Assembly: GCA_903879825.1 (NCBI GenBank)
Contig: CAIRND010000234.1
Location: 1-5,489, forward strand
DNA from: an uncultured Geobacteraceae bacterium
GTDB taxonomy: Bacteria; Desulfobacterota; Desulfuromonadia; Geobacterales; Pseudopelobacteraceae
Length of the DNA stretch: 5,489 nucleotides
Reading direction: 5' to 3'
Shown here: positions 1-5,072 of the stretch, piece by piece
How positions within the stretch are numbered: the stretch's first letter is position 1
Layout: every line of letters begins with the position of its first letter
Translations under genes and position numbers: made by a program
Notes under the pieces: generated by a model
Database searches by the model: none
The model's input: the letters and a program-made list of their open reading frames with translations, nothing else
Told to the model about the DNA's origin: nothing

Positions 1-5
1 CATTT

Positions 6-410
6 TCAACAAGCTCCTAACACAATTTCAGATACAATCTGGGGTAAAACAGAAAAGTGCTGGTCAGACGTAACGAGAACCAAACCATGCTGCATGGCGC
101 TTGCCGCAATCCAGATATCATTTATTGGAATGGGATTTCCACCTTTTTTAAGATAATCGAAAATGACTGAATACCGTTCTGCAGTATCGTCATCTATTGA
201 AAGAACACCCACATTTATTACAGATAAAAAATCTTGCAAAACAGCTTTGTTCTGTTGTTCTTTGGAACCGCTTTTGAAACCGGCACGCAGTTCACCGACG
301 ACGATTGCACTCAGCAACACTTCATCGGCTTGATCAAGCAATGCGGCAATATCCCGATTTCCACGCATCAAATGTGAGTATGCAGAGGTATCAAGAAGTA
401 TCCGCTTCAT
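6..410 (-). CDS. PIN-domain ribonuclease toxin of a type II toxin-antitoxin pair (VapC/FitB-like)
   Basis: 134 aa. The four acidic residues expected of a PIN nuclease centre are visible: D7 in LLDTSAY, E40 in VVGELRAG, D98 in INDIWIAA and D116 in VTSDQHF. Their order, spacing and the total length fit VapC/FitB toxins, which cleave RNA with Mg2+ and are held inactive by the antitoxin made from the same operon. The start is the ATG at 408-410. Its A, T and G overlap the antitoxin TGA as ATGA, and a GAGG lies 7 bases upstream. A GTG two codons earlier is in frame but less well placed. The ATGA overlap implies translational coupling to the antitoxin. No catalytic residue is missing, so the toxin looks intact. 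The target RNA cannot be told from sequence. The family call is secure; the choice between VapC and FitB naming is not. Confidence 0.93.
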   Translation of the reverse strand: MKRILLDTSAYSHLMRGNRDIAALLDQADEVLLSAIVVGELRAGFKSGSKEQQNKAVLQDFLSVINVGVLSIDDDTAERYSVIFDYLKKGGNPIPINDIWIAASAMQHGLVLVTSDQHFSVLPQIVSEIVLGAC

Positions 411-676
411 TGCCACGCCTCGTTATCAATTTTACGCTGTTCCGAGAGATTCGTGTCGAATTCTACAGCTTCTTCATTGGTCCAGACACCACAAAAACGA
501 GAAAATCGGCTTTCACGATTATTGTCAACAGCGGGTGATTGGGCTATCGTTTGCAGAGTTCCCTTACGAAGCAGTGTCAAAAAGGCTTTGTTAAGACTTA
601 CGCCCTGTTTGCTTGCCTCATTACGCGCAACCATCTCAATTTCATCAGGTATGTCCCTTAAAGTCATTTGGCGCAT
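407..676 (-). CDS. Ribbon-helix-helix antitoxin, FitA/VapB-like, partner of the PIN toxin
   Basis: 89 aa. The N-terminus (MTLRDIPDEIE, then VARNEASKQGVSLNKAFLTLLRKG at about residues 16-39) has the short strand plus two helices of an Arc/FitA-type ribbon-helix-helix domain, which dimerises and binds DNA. The remainder, from about residue 45, is polar and charged, as expected for the flexible part that wraps and blocks the toxin active site. The stop overlaps the toxin start by 4 bases, the usual antitoxin-first order. I chose the ATG at 674-676, with AGGGGG 9 bases upstream. An internal ATG three codons later (665-667) is an alternative and would not change the domain. Autoregulation is likely, because a perfect inverted repeat lies just upstream over the probable -10 box. 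The domain call is good; the exact subfamily is inferred. Confidence 0.88.
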   Translation of the reverse strand: MRQMTLRDIPDEIEMVARNEASKQGVSLNKAFLTLLRKGTLQTIAQSPAVDNNRESRFSRFCGVWTNEEAVEFDTNLSEQRKIDNEAWQ

Positions 677-701
677 ATATTTTGTCCCCCTATTGATTCG
701 T

Positions 702-738
702 TAAGAGTCACTATGACTCTTATTCGTTTGCTTGACAA
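702..738 (-). promoter_or_regulatory. Probable promoter and autoregulatory operator of the PIN toxin-antitoxin operon
   Basis: A perfect inverted repeat occupies 702-722: arms TAAGAGTCA and TGACTCTTA separated by 3 bases. On the minus strand a -35-like TTGTCA (733-738) is separated by exactly 17 bases from a -10-like CATAGT (710-715), which lies in the centre of the palindrome. A repressor bound here would block RNA polymerase, the usual conditional autoregulation of type II antitoxins. The palindrome is directly seen; the binding protein and promoter activity are inferred. The start codon of the antitoxin is about 26 bases downstream of the palindrome. Confidence 0.7.
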
Positions 739-826
739 TAGTAAGTTGCAAATATTGATGGAATAGCCAGTCATAAAAGATTGCATACCAATGAATCCAC
801 AGGTAACAGCATTAATAGAGATCTTG

Positions 827-863
827 AAAAAAAAGATTTTAAACTCACTTGGCAAGATCTTTC
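827..863 (-). terminator. Weak candidate terminator at the end of the membrane-protein gene
   Basis: On the minus strand AAAGAT (858-863) can pair with ATCTTT (832-837), followed by more T residues down to 827. The stem is short and A/T-rich with a 20-base loop, and its first arm lies inside the last codons of the gene. A separate 8-bp inverted repeat, AGATCTTG/CAAGATCT (819-826 and 853-860), overlaps it and could be an alternative fold. Termination here is plausible but unconvincing. The rest of the 168-bp gap between 677 and 844 shows only the toxin-antitoxin control region. Confidence 0.3.
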
Positions 864-2581
864 GCTAATTTTTCTGCAGGTTTGCGGTAATAAGCGGTTG
901 GCGAGGCGGTGCGAACAACGGTAGAAAATGCTGCAAGTGCCTTTTCTTTCTCACCCACCTGCATATTAACTACCCCAAGTCGGTAGGAATAAAAGGGGTC
1001 ACCGGTAAGTTCAATGAGACGGTGTAACAAAACAACTGATTCTTCATATACGTCTTTGATTGTTGCCTTGTTCGCCTCTACCTTTTTTTTATTTAATTCA
1101 AGCGTTTGGAGCAGGATTGGAACTTCATGCTTACCAGGGTTAGCTAATAACTGTTGTAAAATATCGTGGGCGGCAGTGAAATTTCCTTCGTTCATTAAAG
1201 CAAAAGCTTTATTTTCAAGGCCATACTGGGCATTGATAAGACCATTCGATTCATTGAATGATTTATAGATGACAGCTGCTTCTTTCTTTTTCCCACTTGC
1301 GTACAAAGCATTGGCAATTTCATTCTGCGCAGGTTTAAAATCCGGCGATTTTCGAAACGTATCTTGAAACAAGGCTAAATTGTCCTGCCAGAGAATATTT
1401 CGAGCGACAGTTCCATAGACTGCAATAATAGCAATCAACACAACACCAAGAGTAATTTGCACACGGTACTTTGAATTCTTATCCCATTGCTGGACCGCCA
1501 TTGTCACACCAACTAAAAAAAACGCAGAAGGAATGTACATATAGCGTTCACCCAACGGAGTCCAAGTATAGCGGATTAATGGAATCATAAGTGCAGAAGT
1601 ACCAATGGCACCCGCACAGATCACAAAAAAAGCCGGTAGGGTCCGACGCGTTATGAGCCACACTATACCAGCCAAAACAAGTATTCCAAGTGGCAAATAT
1701 GCATCTGAAACATGGGTAATAGCAAAGTTAAGTGGAAAAGGGATTAACAGTTTTTTTGCGTAGAAACCGGTGGCCTTCAAAACGAGCCTTGCATTTATCA
1801 ATAATCCCGCACTTTCAGATCCGCCAACATGGGTTATTACTCGAGCAATTCCTTTATCTCCTTTAGAGAATGCAAACAGTCGAAAGGCAAAATAGGCGAG
1901 ACCAGTAGAACAAAAAATAATAAGATAGAGCCACCAACGGCGAAGTACGGAAAAGAGCGGAACTATATTTGTTCCAATTTCAGATAAATAAAATGGGAAA
2001 ATAAGTGCGGCCGGTAGGAAAAAAATAGCAGTTTCTTTGGCAAAACAGGCAAGCAGCATACATATTGCCGCCGTGAACGAATAAAACCACGTTAATGGCC
2101 TGCGTAAAATGAGACACATTGACAACAGGAGAAAAAAACCAGCCAGCAAATCGGTACGACCTGAAATCCAATTAACTGCCTCGGTGTTAAGAGGATGTAA
2201 GGCAAATATAAGTGATGCAACAAATGGAACTACTGTAGATGTTTTGGTAATATGCTCATTAGCACGACGGGCTACTACATAGACAAGTAGAGTATTTGCA
2301 AGGTGAAATAGAATATTTTCCAGGTGCATGAAACTTTCTTCAAGCCCCCAGACATACTTATCCATCATGAATGATAAAAGTAGGATTGGACGATAATAGC
2401 TCCCGGAACTACCGGGAACGATGATACTGCGGAAATCAAATAAATCGGAGTTAAGAAGAGAGTTAAACAATACGCGATCATCAACGGGATTAAGCGGAGC
2501 AAACAAGGTCGGATAGTAGACAGTCAGCACAATGAAGACAAGAAACATGACGCCTTTACGGCTTGTAAACACACTATCCAT
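845..2581 (-). CDS. Polytopic GT-C/TMTC-like glycosyltransferase with C-terminal TPR-like region
   Basis: 578 aa. Roughly ten to twelve hydrophobic segments span residues 11-395, then a soluble helical tail runs to the end. Landmarks resemble the TMTC/PMT-like GT-C family: an acidic pair D34-D35 in the first extracytoplasmic loop (NPVDDRVLF), YYRPILLLSF at 62-71, FALHPLNTEAVNWISGRTDLL at 126-146, KET at 182-184 and GERYMYIPS at 344-352. In GT-C enzymes the first-loop acidic pair binds metal and/or acceptor, and the donor is a lipid-linked sugar. The tail (about 412-560) contains TPR-like helix pairs such as the stretch around NEIANALYASGKKKEAAVIY. The gene follows the pilin genes on the same strand, so surface or pilin glycosylation is a reasonable inference, but substrate and donor are unknown. 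The ATG at 2579-2581 has only a weak ribosome site (GAG 6 bases upstream). It lies 11 bases past a terminator, so expression may depend on readthrough. Confidence 0.82.
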   Translation of the reverse strand: MDSVFTSRKGVMFLVFIVLTVYYPTLFAPLNPVDDRVLFNSLLNSDLFDFRSIIVPGSSGSYYRPILLLSFMMDKYVWGLEESFMHLENILFHLANTLLVYVVARRANEHITKTSTVVPFVASLIFALHPLNTEAVNWISGRTDLLAGFFLLLSMCLILRRPLTWFYSFTAAICMLLACFAKETAIFFLPAALIFPFYLSEIGTNIVPLFSVLRRWWLYLIIFCSTGLAYFAFRLFAFSKGDKGIARVITHVGGSESAGLLINARLVLKATGFYAKKLLIPFPLNFAITHVSDAYLPLGILVLAGIVWLITRRTLPAFFVICAGAIGTSALMIPLIRYTWTPLGERYMYIPSAFFLVGVTMAVQQWDKNSKYRVQITLGVVLIAIIAVYGTVARNILWQDNLALFQDTFRKSPDFKPAQNEIANALYASGKKKEAAVIYKSFNESNGLINAQYGLENKAFALMNEGNFTAAHDILQQLLANPGKHEVPILLQTLELNKKKVEANKATIKDVYEESVVLLHRLIELTGDPFYSYRLGVVNMQVGEKEKALAAFSTVVRTASPTAYYRKPAEKLAKDLAK

Positions 2582-2592
2582 TAGATACTCAT

Positions 2593-2624
2593 AAAAAAGG
2601 CGGGATGTCGAAACACCCCGCCTT
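2593..2624 (-). terminator. Strong intrinsic terminator after the pilin operon
   Basis: Read on the minus strand, a 12-base arm AAGGCGGGGTGT pairs with ACATCCCGCCTT around a TTCG tetraloop. One G-T wobble is the only imperfection. The stem runs into a run of six T residues at 2593-2598. This is a textbook Rho-independent terminator, ending the pilA plus PilA-C-like transcript 22 bases after the latter's stop. It sits immediately before the membrane-protein gene, which it should keep at a much lower expression level than the pilins. Confidence 0.92.
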
Positions 2625-2645
2625 ACTTCAACAAATTAAGAAAAA

Positions 2646-3029
2646 TTACATCGCTGTCCAAGAGGTGCCTGAAGCTGAAAAGAGAGTTGAATCGGCATTA
2701 GAAGGGCTAGTAGTCGCAACATTTGCACCAGAAGTTACTGTAACAGGAATCGTATAGACAGATGTGCTGTCCATGGAAGAGCCAAACGCCTTAGTTCCGT
2801 TTTTATGTTGGGTAACAATAGCATAACCTGTGGAGGCAGTCTTTGCACCAACGCCAACACCAGTAGAAGTTTTACCTATGAGCGGATCAGTTATAAGTGC
2901 AGTCGCAGCAGTTTTACTACCATAAACGGTCAACCCAGTAGTCGTTAGAGCAAGTGATAGCGAGTCAGTAGCAAAAGCAGCCGATGTTACAGAAAGAGCA
3001 AGGGCAGTAAAAGTTATAATTTTCTTCAT
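2646..3029 (-). CDS. Small secreted protein, probable PilA-C / short pilin chaperone (Spc)-like partner of the pilin
   Basis: 127 aa. A clear Sec signal peptide is visible: MKK, a hydrophobic core and a likely cleavage after AFA at residue 20, leaving about 107 residues. The mature part is rich in T, S, A and G, has no cysteine and looks beta-rich (GLTVYGSKTAATALITD at 32-48; VYTIPVTVTSGANVAT at 91-106). It starts 26 bases after the upstream pilin stop, with AAGGAG 8 bases before the ATG, so it is cotranscribed with that pilin. In G. sulfurreducens the gene just after the truncated pilin encodes such a protein. It is described both as a pilin chaperone and as the globular half that pairs with PilA-N in the filament. 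Position, size and sequence style match. The assignment rests on synteny and memory of that family, not on an alignment. Only one copy serves two pilins here. Confidence 0.68.
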   Translation of the reverse strand: MKKIITFTALALSVTSAAFATDSLSLALTTTGLTVYGSKTAATALITDPLIGKTSTGVGVGAKTASTGYAIVTQHKNGTKAFGSSMDSTSVYTIPVTVTSGANVATTSPSNADSTLFSASGTSWTAM

Positions 3030-3055
3030 GTTATATCTCCTTTTAATTTATTTGT

Positions 3056-3280
3056 TTACTGGTAAAGAAGCCCGATCGGGTACTGCTGGTTGTCAGCCAT
3101 AAAGGCTTCCATACCGGTCTTTAAGTTTTTTAGATCGGCATTTGAGGCAGCATTATAAGCCTTTGCTCTGTAAGAGGAAAACTGTGGGATAGCCACGGCG
3201 GCCAGGATACCAATGATCGCAACGACGATCAGTAGCTCGATCAGTGTAAAACCTTTTTTACTTCTCATTTTCAGTAACAT
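3056..3280 (-). CDS. pilA: Truncated type IV pilin PilA-N (copy 1, next to the PilA-C-like gene)
   Basis: 74 aa. A 10-residue positively charged leader ends in KKG, cut by prepilin peptidase before F+1 (GFTLIELLIVVAIIGI). Mature length is 64, far shorter than usual type IVa pilins (around 140 or more) and typical of Geobacter-type PilA-N, which is essentially only the N-terminal helix. E5, needed for assembly, and P22, the helix kink, are present. Aromatics occur at mature positions 1, 24, 27, 32, 50, 57 and 63, in or near the positions discussed for geobacter filaments. I chose the ATG at 3278-3280, which has AAAGGAG 7 bases upstream. A start at 3376 would add 32 unlikely residues and overlap the promoter. 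It is expressed from the -24/-12 promoter at 3350-3365 and followed by the PilA-C-like gene. It is 58/64 identical to the pilin at 3553-3771 in mature sequence. Filament function (adhesion, secretion or electron transfer) cannot be read from sequence. Confidence 0.94.
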   Translation of the reverse strand: MLLKMRSKKGFTLIELLIVVAIIGILAAVAIPQFSSYRAKAYNAASNADLKNLKTGMEAFMADNQQYPIGLLYQ

Positions 3281-3349
3281 AATGTTTCTCCTTTCTTGTT
3301 TTTGCTCTGCAGAGAGAGCCTCAGTAGTGAGTATACATTTGTAGTAATA

Positions 3350-3365
3350 AGCAATATCAAGGCCA
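3350..3365 (-). promoter_or_regulatory. Sigma-54 (RpoN) -24/-12 promoter of pilA copy 1
   Basis: The minus strand reads TGGCCTTGATATTGCT. It has TGGC at -24, TTGCT at -12, and the invariant GG and GC are exactly 10 bases apart, matching the consensus TGGCACG-N4-TTGCW at the key positions. Transcription should start near 3339, leaving a leader of about 60 bases before the ATG. A PilR-type activator encoded upstream and this promoter class fit together, as known for pilA of G. sulfurreducens and Pseudomonas. Confidence 0.85.
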
Positions 3366-3456
3366 AAATTAATCATAGTTATAACATACTGAAATCATTT
3401 AAAAAACAAAATACAGGTTGCAATTTATCATGTAGATGCCAATTCCAAGTTGTTTA

Positions 3457-3489
3457 TGGTGACAATAAGTGTCATTAGGTGATATCACC
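3457..3489. promoter_or_regulatory. Palindrome cluster, candidate PilR upstream activating sites
   Basis: Two palindromes lie side by side: TGACA-N5-TGTCA at 3460-3474 and the perfect GGTGATATCACC at 3478-3489. Both begin with GGTGA, and the two GGTGA starts (3458 and 3478) are 20 bases apart, about two helical turns. Their centres lie roughly 128 and 144 bases upstream of the predicted pilA start, where enhancer-binding proteins usually bind. The first palindrome recurs almost unchanged at 4387-4405. The sites are seen directly; PilR binding is inferred. Confidence 0.5.
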
Positions 3490-3552
3490 AACATAATAAT
3501 TTTCTAAGTCAAAGCGTTCCGCCTGACTAAATAACACAACAATTAGCAATAA

Positions 3553-3771
3553 TCATTGGTATAAAAGGCCTCTTGGGTACTGTTGTTCATCCGCCATGAA
3601 AGCCTCCATTCCGGTTTTAAGGTTTTTAAGATCAGAAATCGCTGCCGCATTATAGGCTTTTGACCGATAAGATGAAAACTGCGGTATGGCAACAGCAGCC
3701 AGAATGCCAATAATTGCAACGACGATCAATAGTTCAATCAGGGTAAAACCAGTATTTCTTAAAAGTTTCAT
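3553..3771 (-). CDS. pilA: Truncated type IV pilin PilA-N (copy 2, upstream tandem paralogue)
   Basis: 72 aa. An 8-residue leader (MKLLRNTG) precedes F+1 of the canonical FTLIELLIVVAIIGILAAVA helix, with E5 and P22 present and mature length 64. It differs from the downstream pilin at six mature positions: A29S, S36A, N37I, A38S, N54E and I59R (copy 1 to copy 2). Apart from A29S these lie in the outward half of the helix and the tail, where exposed surface is expected. The leader differs in length and sequence. Of 64 mature codons 41 differ, 35 of them synonymously, so the copies are old or of different origin and both have been under purifying selection. A purine-rich AAGGAAAAAG precedes the ATG. 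The gene lies just after a broken pilR 3' end, has only a degenerate -24/-12 match upstream and has no PilA-C-like gene of its own. It looks intact, but whether it is expressed is uncertain. Confidence 0.92.
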   Translation of the reverse strand: MKLLRNTGFTLIELLIVVAIIGILAAVAIPQFSSYRSKAYNAAAISDLKNLKTGMEAFMADEQQYPRGLLYQ

Positions 3772-3830
3772 GCTTTTTCCTTTTTTGGTTATAATCCAAT
3801 AAAAAGCTGATCAGTGGTTCACTAATTTAA

Positions 3831-3846
3831 TACATATTCTGTGCCA
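3831..3846 (-). promoter_or_regulatory. Degenerate sigma-54-like promoter upstream of pilA copy 2
   Basis: The minus strand reads TGGCACAGAATATGTA. The -24 half (TGGCAC) is perfect and the spacing is right, but the nearly invariant -12 GC is GT. It lies 59 bases before the pilin start, similar in placement to the promoter of copy 1. It may be a weakened or decayed promoter, or a chance match. No TGACA-type palindrome is seen between it and the pilR fragment. Confidence 0.4.
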
Positions 3847-3887
3847 GCATTGCAACCAATTAATTTTGTAACCAGAAAAAGGGTAAT

Positions 3888-4100
3888 CTACTCTTCCCCA
3901 CTATCCAACCCAAACTTGGCCAGTCGATACCGGAACGAGCGAAACGTCATTCCCAGCAGTTCCCCCGCTTTCTTTTTTGCTCCGCCGGTCTTCTCAAGCG
4001 CCTTCATCAGATATTTCTTTTCCAACTCCTCCAACATCGGTTCCAGCAACATGCCGGATTCCGGGATATCAAGACCAAGATCGTTTTTTTCAATCTGGTG
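3888..4100 (-). pseudogene. pilR: Truncated duplicate of the pilR 3' end (Fis-type HTH remnant)
   Basis: The minus strand encodes the last 60 residues of a PilR protein, from DIPESGM through the Fis-type helix-turn-helix (ALEKTGGAKKKAGELLGMTFRSFRYRL as two consecutive pieces) to LDSGEE and a TAG at 3888-3890. Over these 60 codons it matches the pilR end at 5135-5314 in 166 of 180 bases. Thirteen codons differ and twelve are synonymous; the single residue change is Q to L. Homology stops abruptly upstream of 4070. The reading frame then continues with unrelated residues to an in-frame TGA at 4101-4103. No receiver or AAA+ domain precedes it, so it cannot be an activator. A short internal ORF from ATG 4052 could at most make a 55-residue HTH peptide, with no clear ribosome site noted. 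The silent differences suggest descent from a functional full-length gene, perhaps from a related strain. Confidence 0.9.
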
Positions 4101-4123
4101 TCAACGTTGCCCGTTTGATTTTG

Positions 4124-4255
4124 CTTCTAGTTCCCCTCCTTCCTTTTCAAGGGGTGGTTGCTTTTGATTTTCATCAGTTTTAAGGATAAAAAGAATCTAA
4201 GCCTAAAACCGACCATCCCCAACCCCTCCTTAAAAACAGGAGGGGGGCTAAAACC
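4124..4255. repeat. MITE-like intergenic element with terminal inverted repeats
   Basis: The left end CTTCTAGTTCCCCTCCT (4124-4140) and the right end, read on the minus strand as GTTTTAGCCCCCCTCCT (4238-4254), form matching terminal inverted repeats. Inside the right end is a perfect 8-bp stem CCCCTCCT/AGGAGGGG (4223-4230 and 4238-4245) with a 7-base loop, and inside the left end is a weaker C-rich/G-rich hairpin (about 4133-4154). There is no ORF of note. Such C-rich palindromic intergenic repeats are common in genomes of this bacterial group; copy number here is unknown. It lies about 50 bp from the point where the pilR duplicate breaks off. The hairpin has no following T-run, so a terminator role is unlikely. 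Confidence 0.6.
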
Positions 4256-4377
4256 TTATTTCAACATGCAGATTTAGCTATATTTTAGAGTCCGCAAAAA
4301 CCAAACATGACAACGCTGATCTGATGTAATCATTTAAAATCTCCACACACACGACCTTCCTCATTACAACCCATTTT

Positions 4378-4430
4378 GGCGGCAGGTGGTGACAATAATT
4401 GTCATAGCAGGGAATCAGGCCGCCTTTTTT
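4378..4430 (+). terminator. Possible plus-strand hairpin with T-run enclosing the palindrome
   Basis: GGCGGC (4378-4383) can pair with GCCGCC (4419-4424), followed by six T residues (4425-4430). Between them the TGACAATAATTGTCA palindrome can form an inner stem. The shape resembles a plus-strand terminator, yet no plus-strand gene precedes it, so this may be coincidence or the end of an unseen antisense RNA. Confidence 0.25.
4387..4405. promoter_or_regulatory. Second copy of the pilA-upstream palindrome
   Basis: TGACAATAATTGTCA at 4390-4404 is a perfect 15-base palindrome. The 19 bases 4387-4405 match 3457-3475 upstream of pilA copy 1 at 18 positions. A further shared AATCATTTAAAA lies on the promoter side in both places (4328-4339 and 3393-3404), 50 and 55 bases away. 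This suggests a leftover pilA control region whose pilin gene is gone, or an independent binding site. No -24/-12 promoter is visible near 4280-4310. The remainder of 4256-4531 shows no gene that I can support. Confidence 0.5.
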
Positions 4431-4531
4431 ATACCACTTCTGCGAGGCGATCGGTGCATTTCAGAATTATTACGGTGGTCAATCAGTTCAGAATGGACAG
4501 CTATCAGCCCGAAACGGCAGCAATACGGAAA

Positions 4532-4816
4532 TCAGACCCGCCCACGCGCAGAGCCATAAACCATGTTATTATCTCTCTTTCCTACCGCAATCACCGTCAC
4601 AAAAAGCACATCCTCTTCCACTCGGTAAACCAAGCGATATCCCACCGCTCTCAATTTAATCTTATAGCAGTCAGACATACCAGACAAGGCAGCTGACGGA
4701 ACACGTGGATTCTCAAGCCGTTCAGCCAGCTTCTTCTTTAAAGGTTTTCGCAGGCTGCCATCGAGTTTTTGCCACTCGGCCAACGCCAACTCGTGAAAAC
4801 GCAGTTTATAGGTCAT
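4532..4816 (-). CDS. relE: RelE-family mRNA-interferase toxin
   Basis: 94 aa. It resembles E. coli RelE along its length, for example ALAEWQKLDGSLRKPLKKKL at 11-30 and DCYKIKLRAVGYRLVYRV at 49-66. The catalytic and RNA-contacting residues of E. coli RelE fall at the same numbers here: K52, K54, R61, R81 and Y87. RelE enters the ribosomal A site and cuts mRNA, stopping translation under stress; it is neutralised by its antitoxin. The start is the ATG at 4814-4816, inside the antitoxin gene (11-base overlap), with GAGG 9 bases upstream, consistent with coupled translation. The tail after VYG is slightly different from RelE but not truncated. It sits between pilR and the pilin genes, where it has no obvious role in pilus formation and is best read as an insertion. 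Confidence 0.95.
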   Translation of the reverse strand: MTYKLRFHELALAEWQKLDGSLRKPLKKKLAERLENPRVPSAALSGMSDCYKIKLRAVGYRLVYRVEEDVLFVTVIAVGKRDNNMVYGSARGRV

Positions 4817-5051
4817 CGAGGTTTACCTCAACGAACGGCCCGTTAGATCGCTCGCATACGAGTTTTGCGTCCTCAAGATCTTCCATGTAGGCAATAAGCC
4901 GTTCATAATAGCCGGCGGGCAAAAGATATGCCTCCGGCCGGTTGTGATTCATAACGGCAATTGGCTCGTCGTCTGCCTGCTTGAGTATACCTGCAAAATT
5001 TCTTTTAAGTTCTGTAACGCTCGTGCTCATTGTAGCAAGGATGGTATTCAT
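4806..5051 (-). CDS. Phd/YefM-type antitoxin of the RelE toxin
   Basis: 81 aa from the ATG at 5049-5051. The N-terminal half (STSVTELKRNFAGILKQADD, then PIAVMNHNRPEAYLLPAGYYERL) is the Phd/YefM DNA-binding fold rather than the ribbon-helix-helix of E. coli RelB. Such antitoxins are often paired with RelE/StbE toxins. The acidic C-terminal tail (MEDLEDAKL to VNLDDL) would bind the toxin. The start was chosen because GGAGGTGAGG ends 6 bases upstream of this ATG. An upstream in-frame TTG at 5067-5069 lies within that ribosome site and is rejected. The gene begins 80 bases after the pilR stop, with palindromes in the gap that probably serve autorepression. The family is clear; whether to call it RelB is a matter of naming. 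Confidence 0.9.
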   Translation of the reverse strand: MNTILATMSTSVTELKRNFAGILKQADDEPIAVMNHNRPEAYLLPAGYYERLIAYMEDLEDAKLVCERSNGPFVEVNLDDL

Positions 5052-5072
5052 AATAAACCTCACCTCCAAATA

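Noticed and set aside
1..3. An ATG on the minus strand just after the PIN toxin stop, with AGGAG about 10 bases upstream
   Set aside because: It could start another gene in the same operon, but only one codon lies inside the window, so nothing can be supported.
664..855. Minus-strand 63-residue frame between the membrane-protein gene and the antitoxin
   Set aside because: It overlaps the antitoxin start, covers the toxin-antitoxin promoter and palindrome, and shows no recognisable features.
1980..2171. Minus-strand 63-residue frame inside the membrane-protein gene
   Set aside because: Out-of-frame shadow of a clear 578-residue coding region.
3281..3376. Longer start for pilin copy 1 adding 32 residues
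   Set aside because: The extension overlaps the -24/-12 promoter and predicted start site, and the ATG at 3280 has a good ribosome site and a normal prepilin leader.
3841..4183. Plus-strand open frames across the pilR fragment, and a similar one at 5160-5453
   Set aside because: They translate the antisense of the duplicated pilR HTH region. Their mutual similarity is explained by the duplication and no ribosome site supports them.
3457..4405. CRISPR-like or tandem repeat array
   Set aside because: Only two copies of the palindrome exist, almost 1 kb apart, without regular spacers or cas genes.
4376..4696. Plus-strand 106-residue frame with a CHSRESG-like stretch
   Set aside because: Mostly antisense to relE. 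The stretch is reminiscent of translated intergenic repeats seen in many genomes, and the DNA here is not a clear copy of one.
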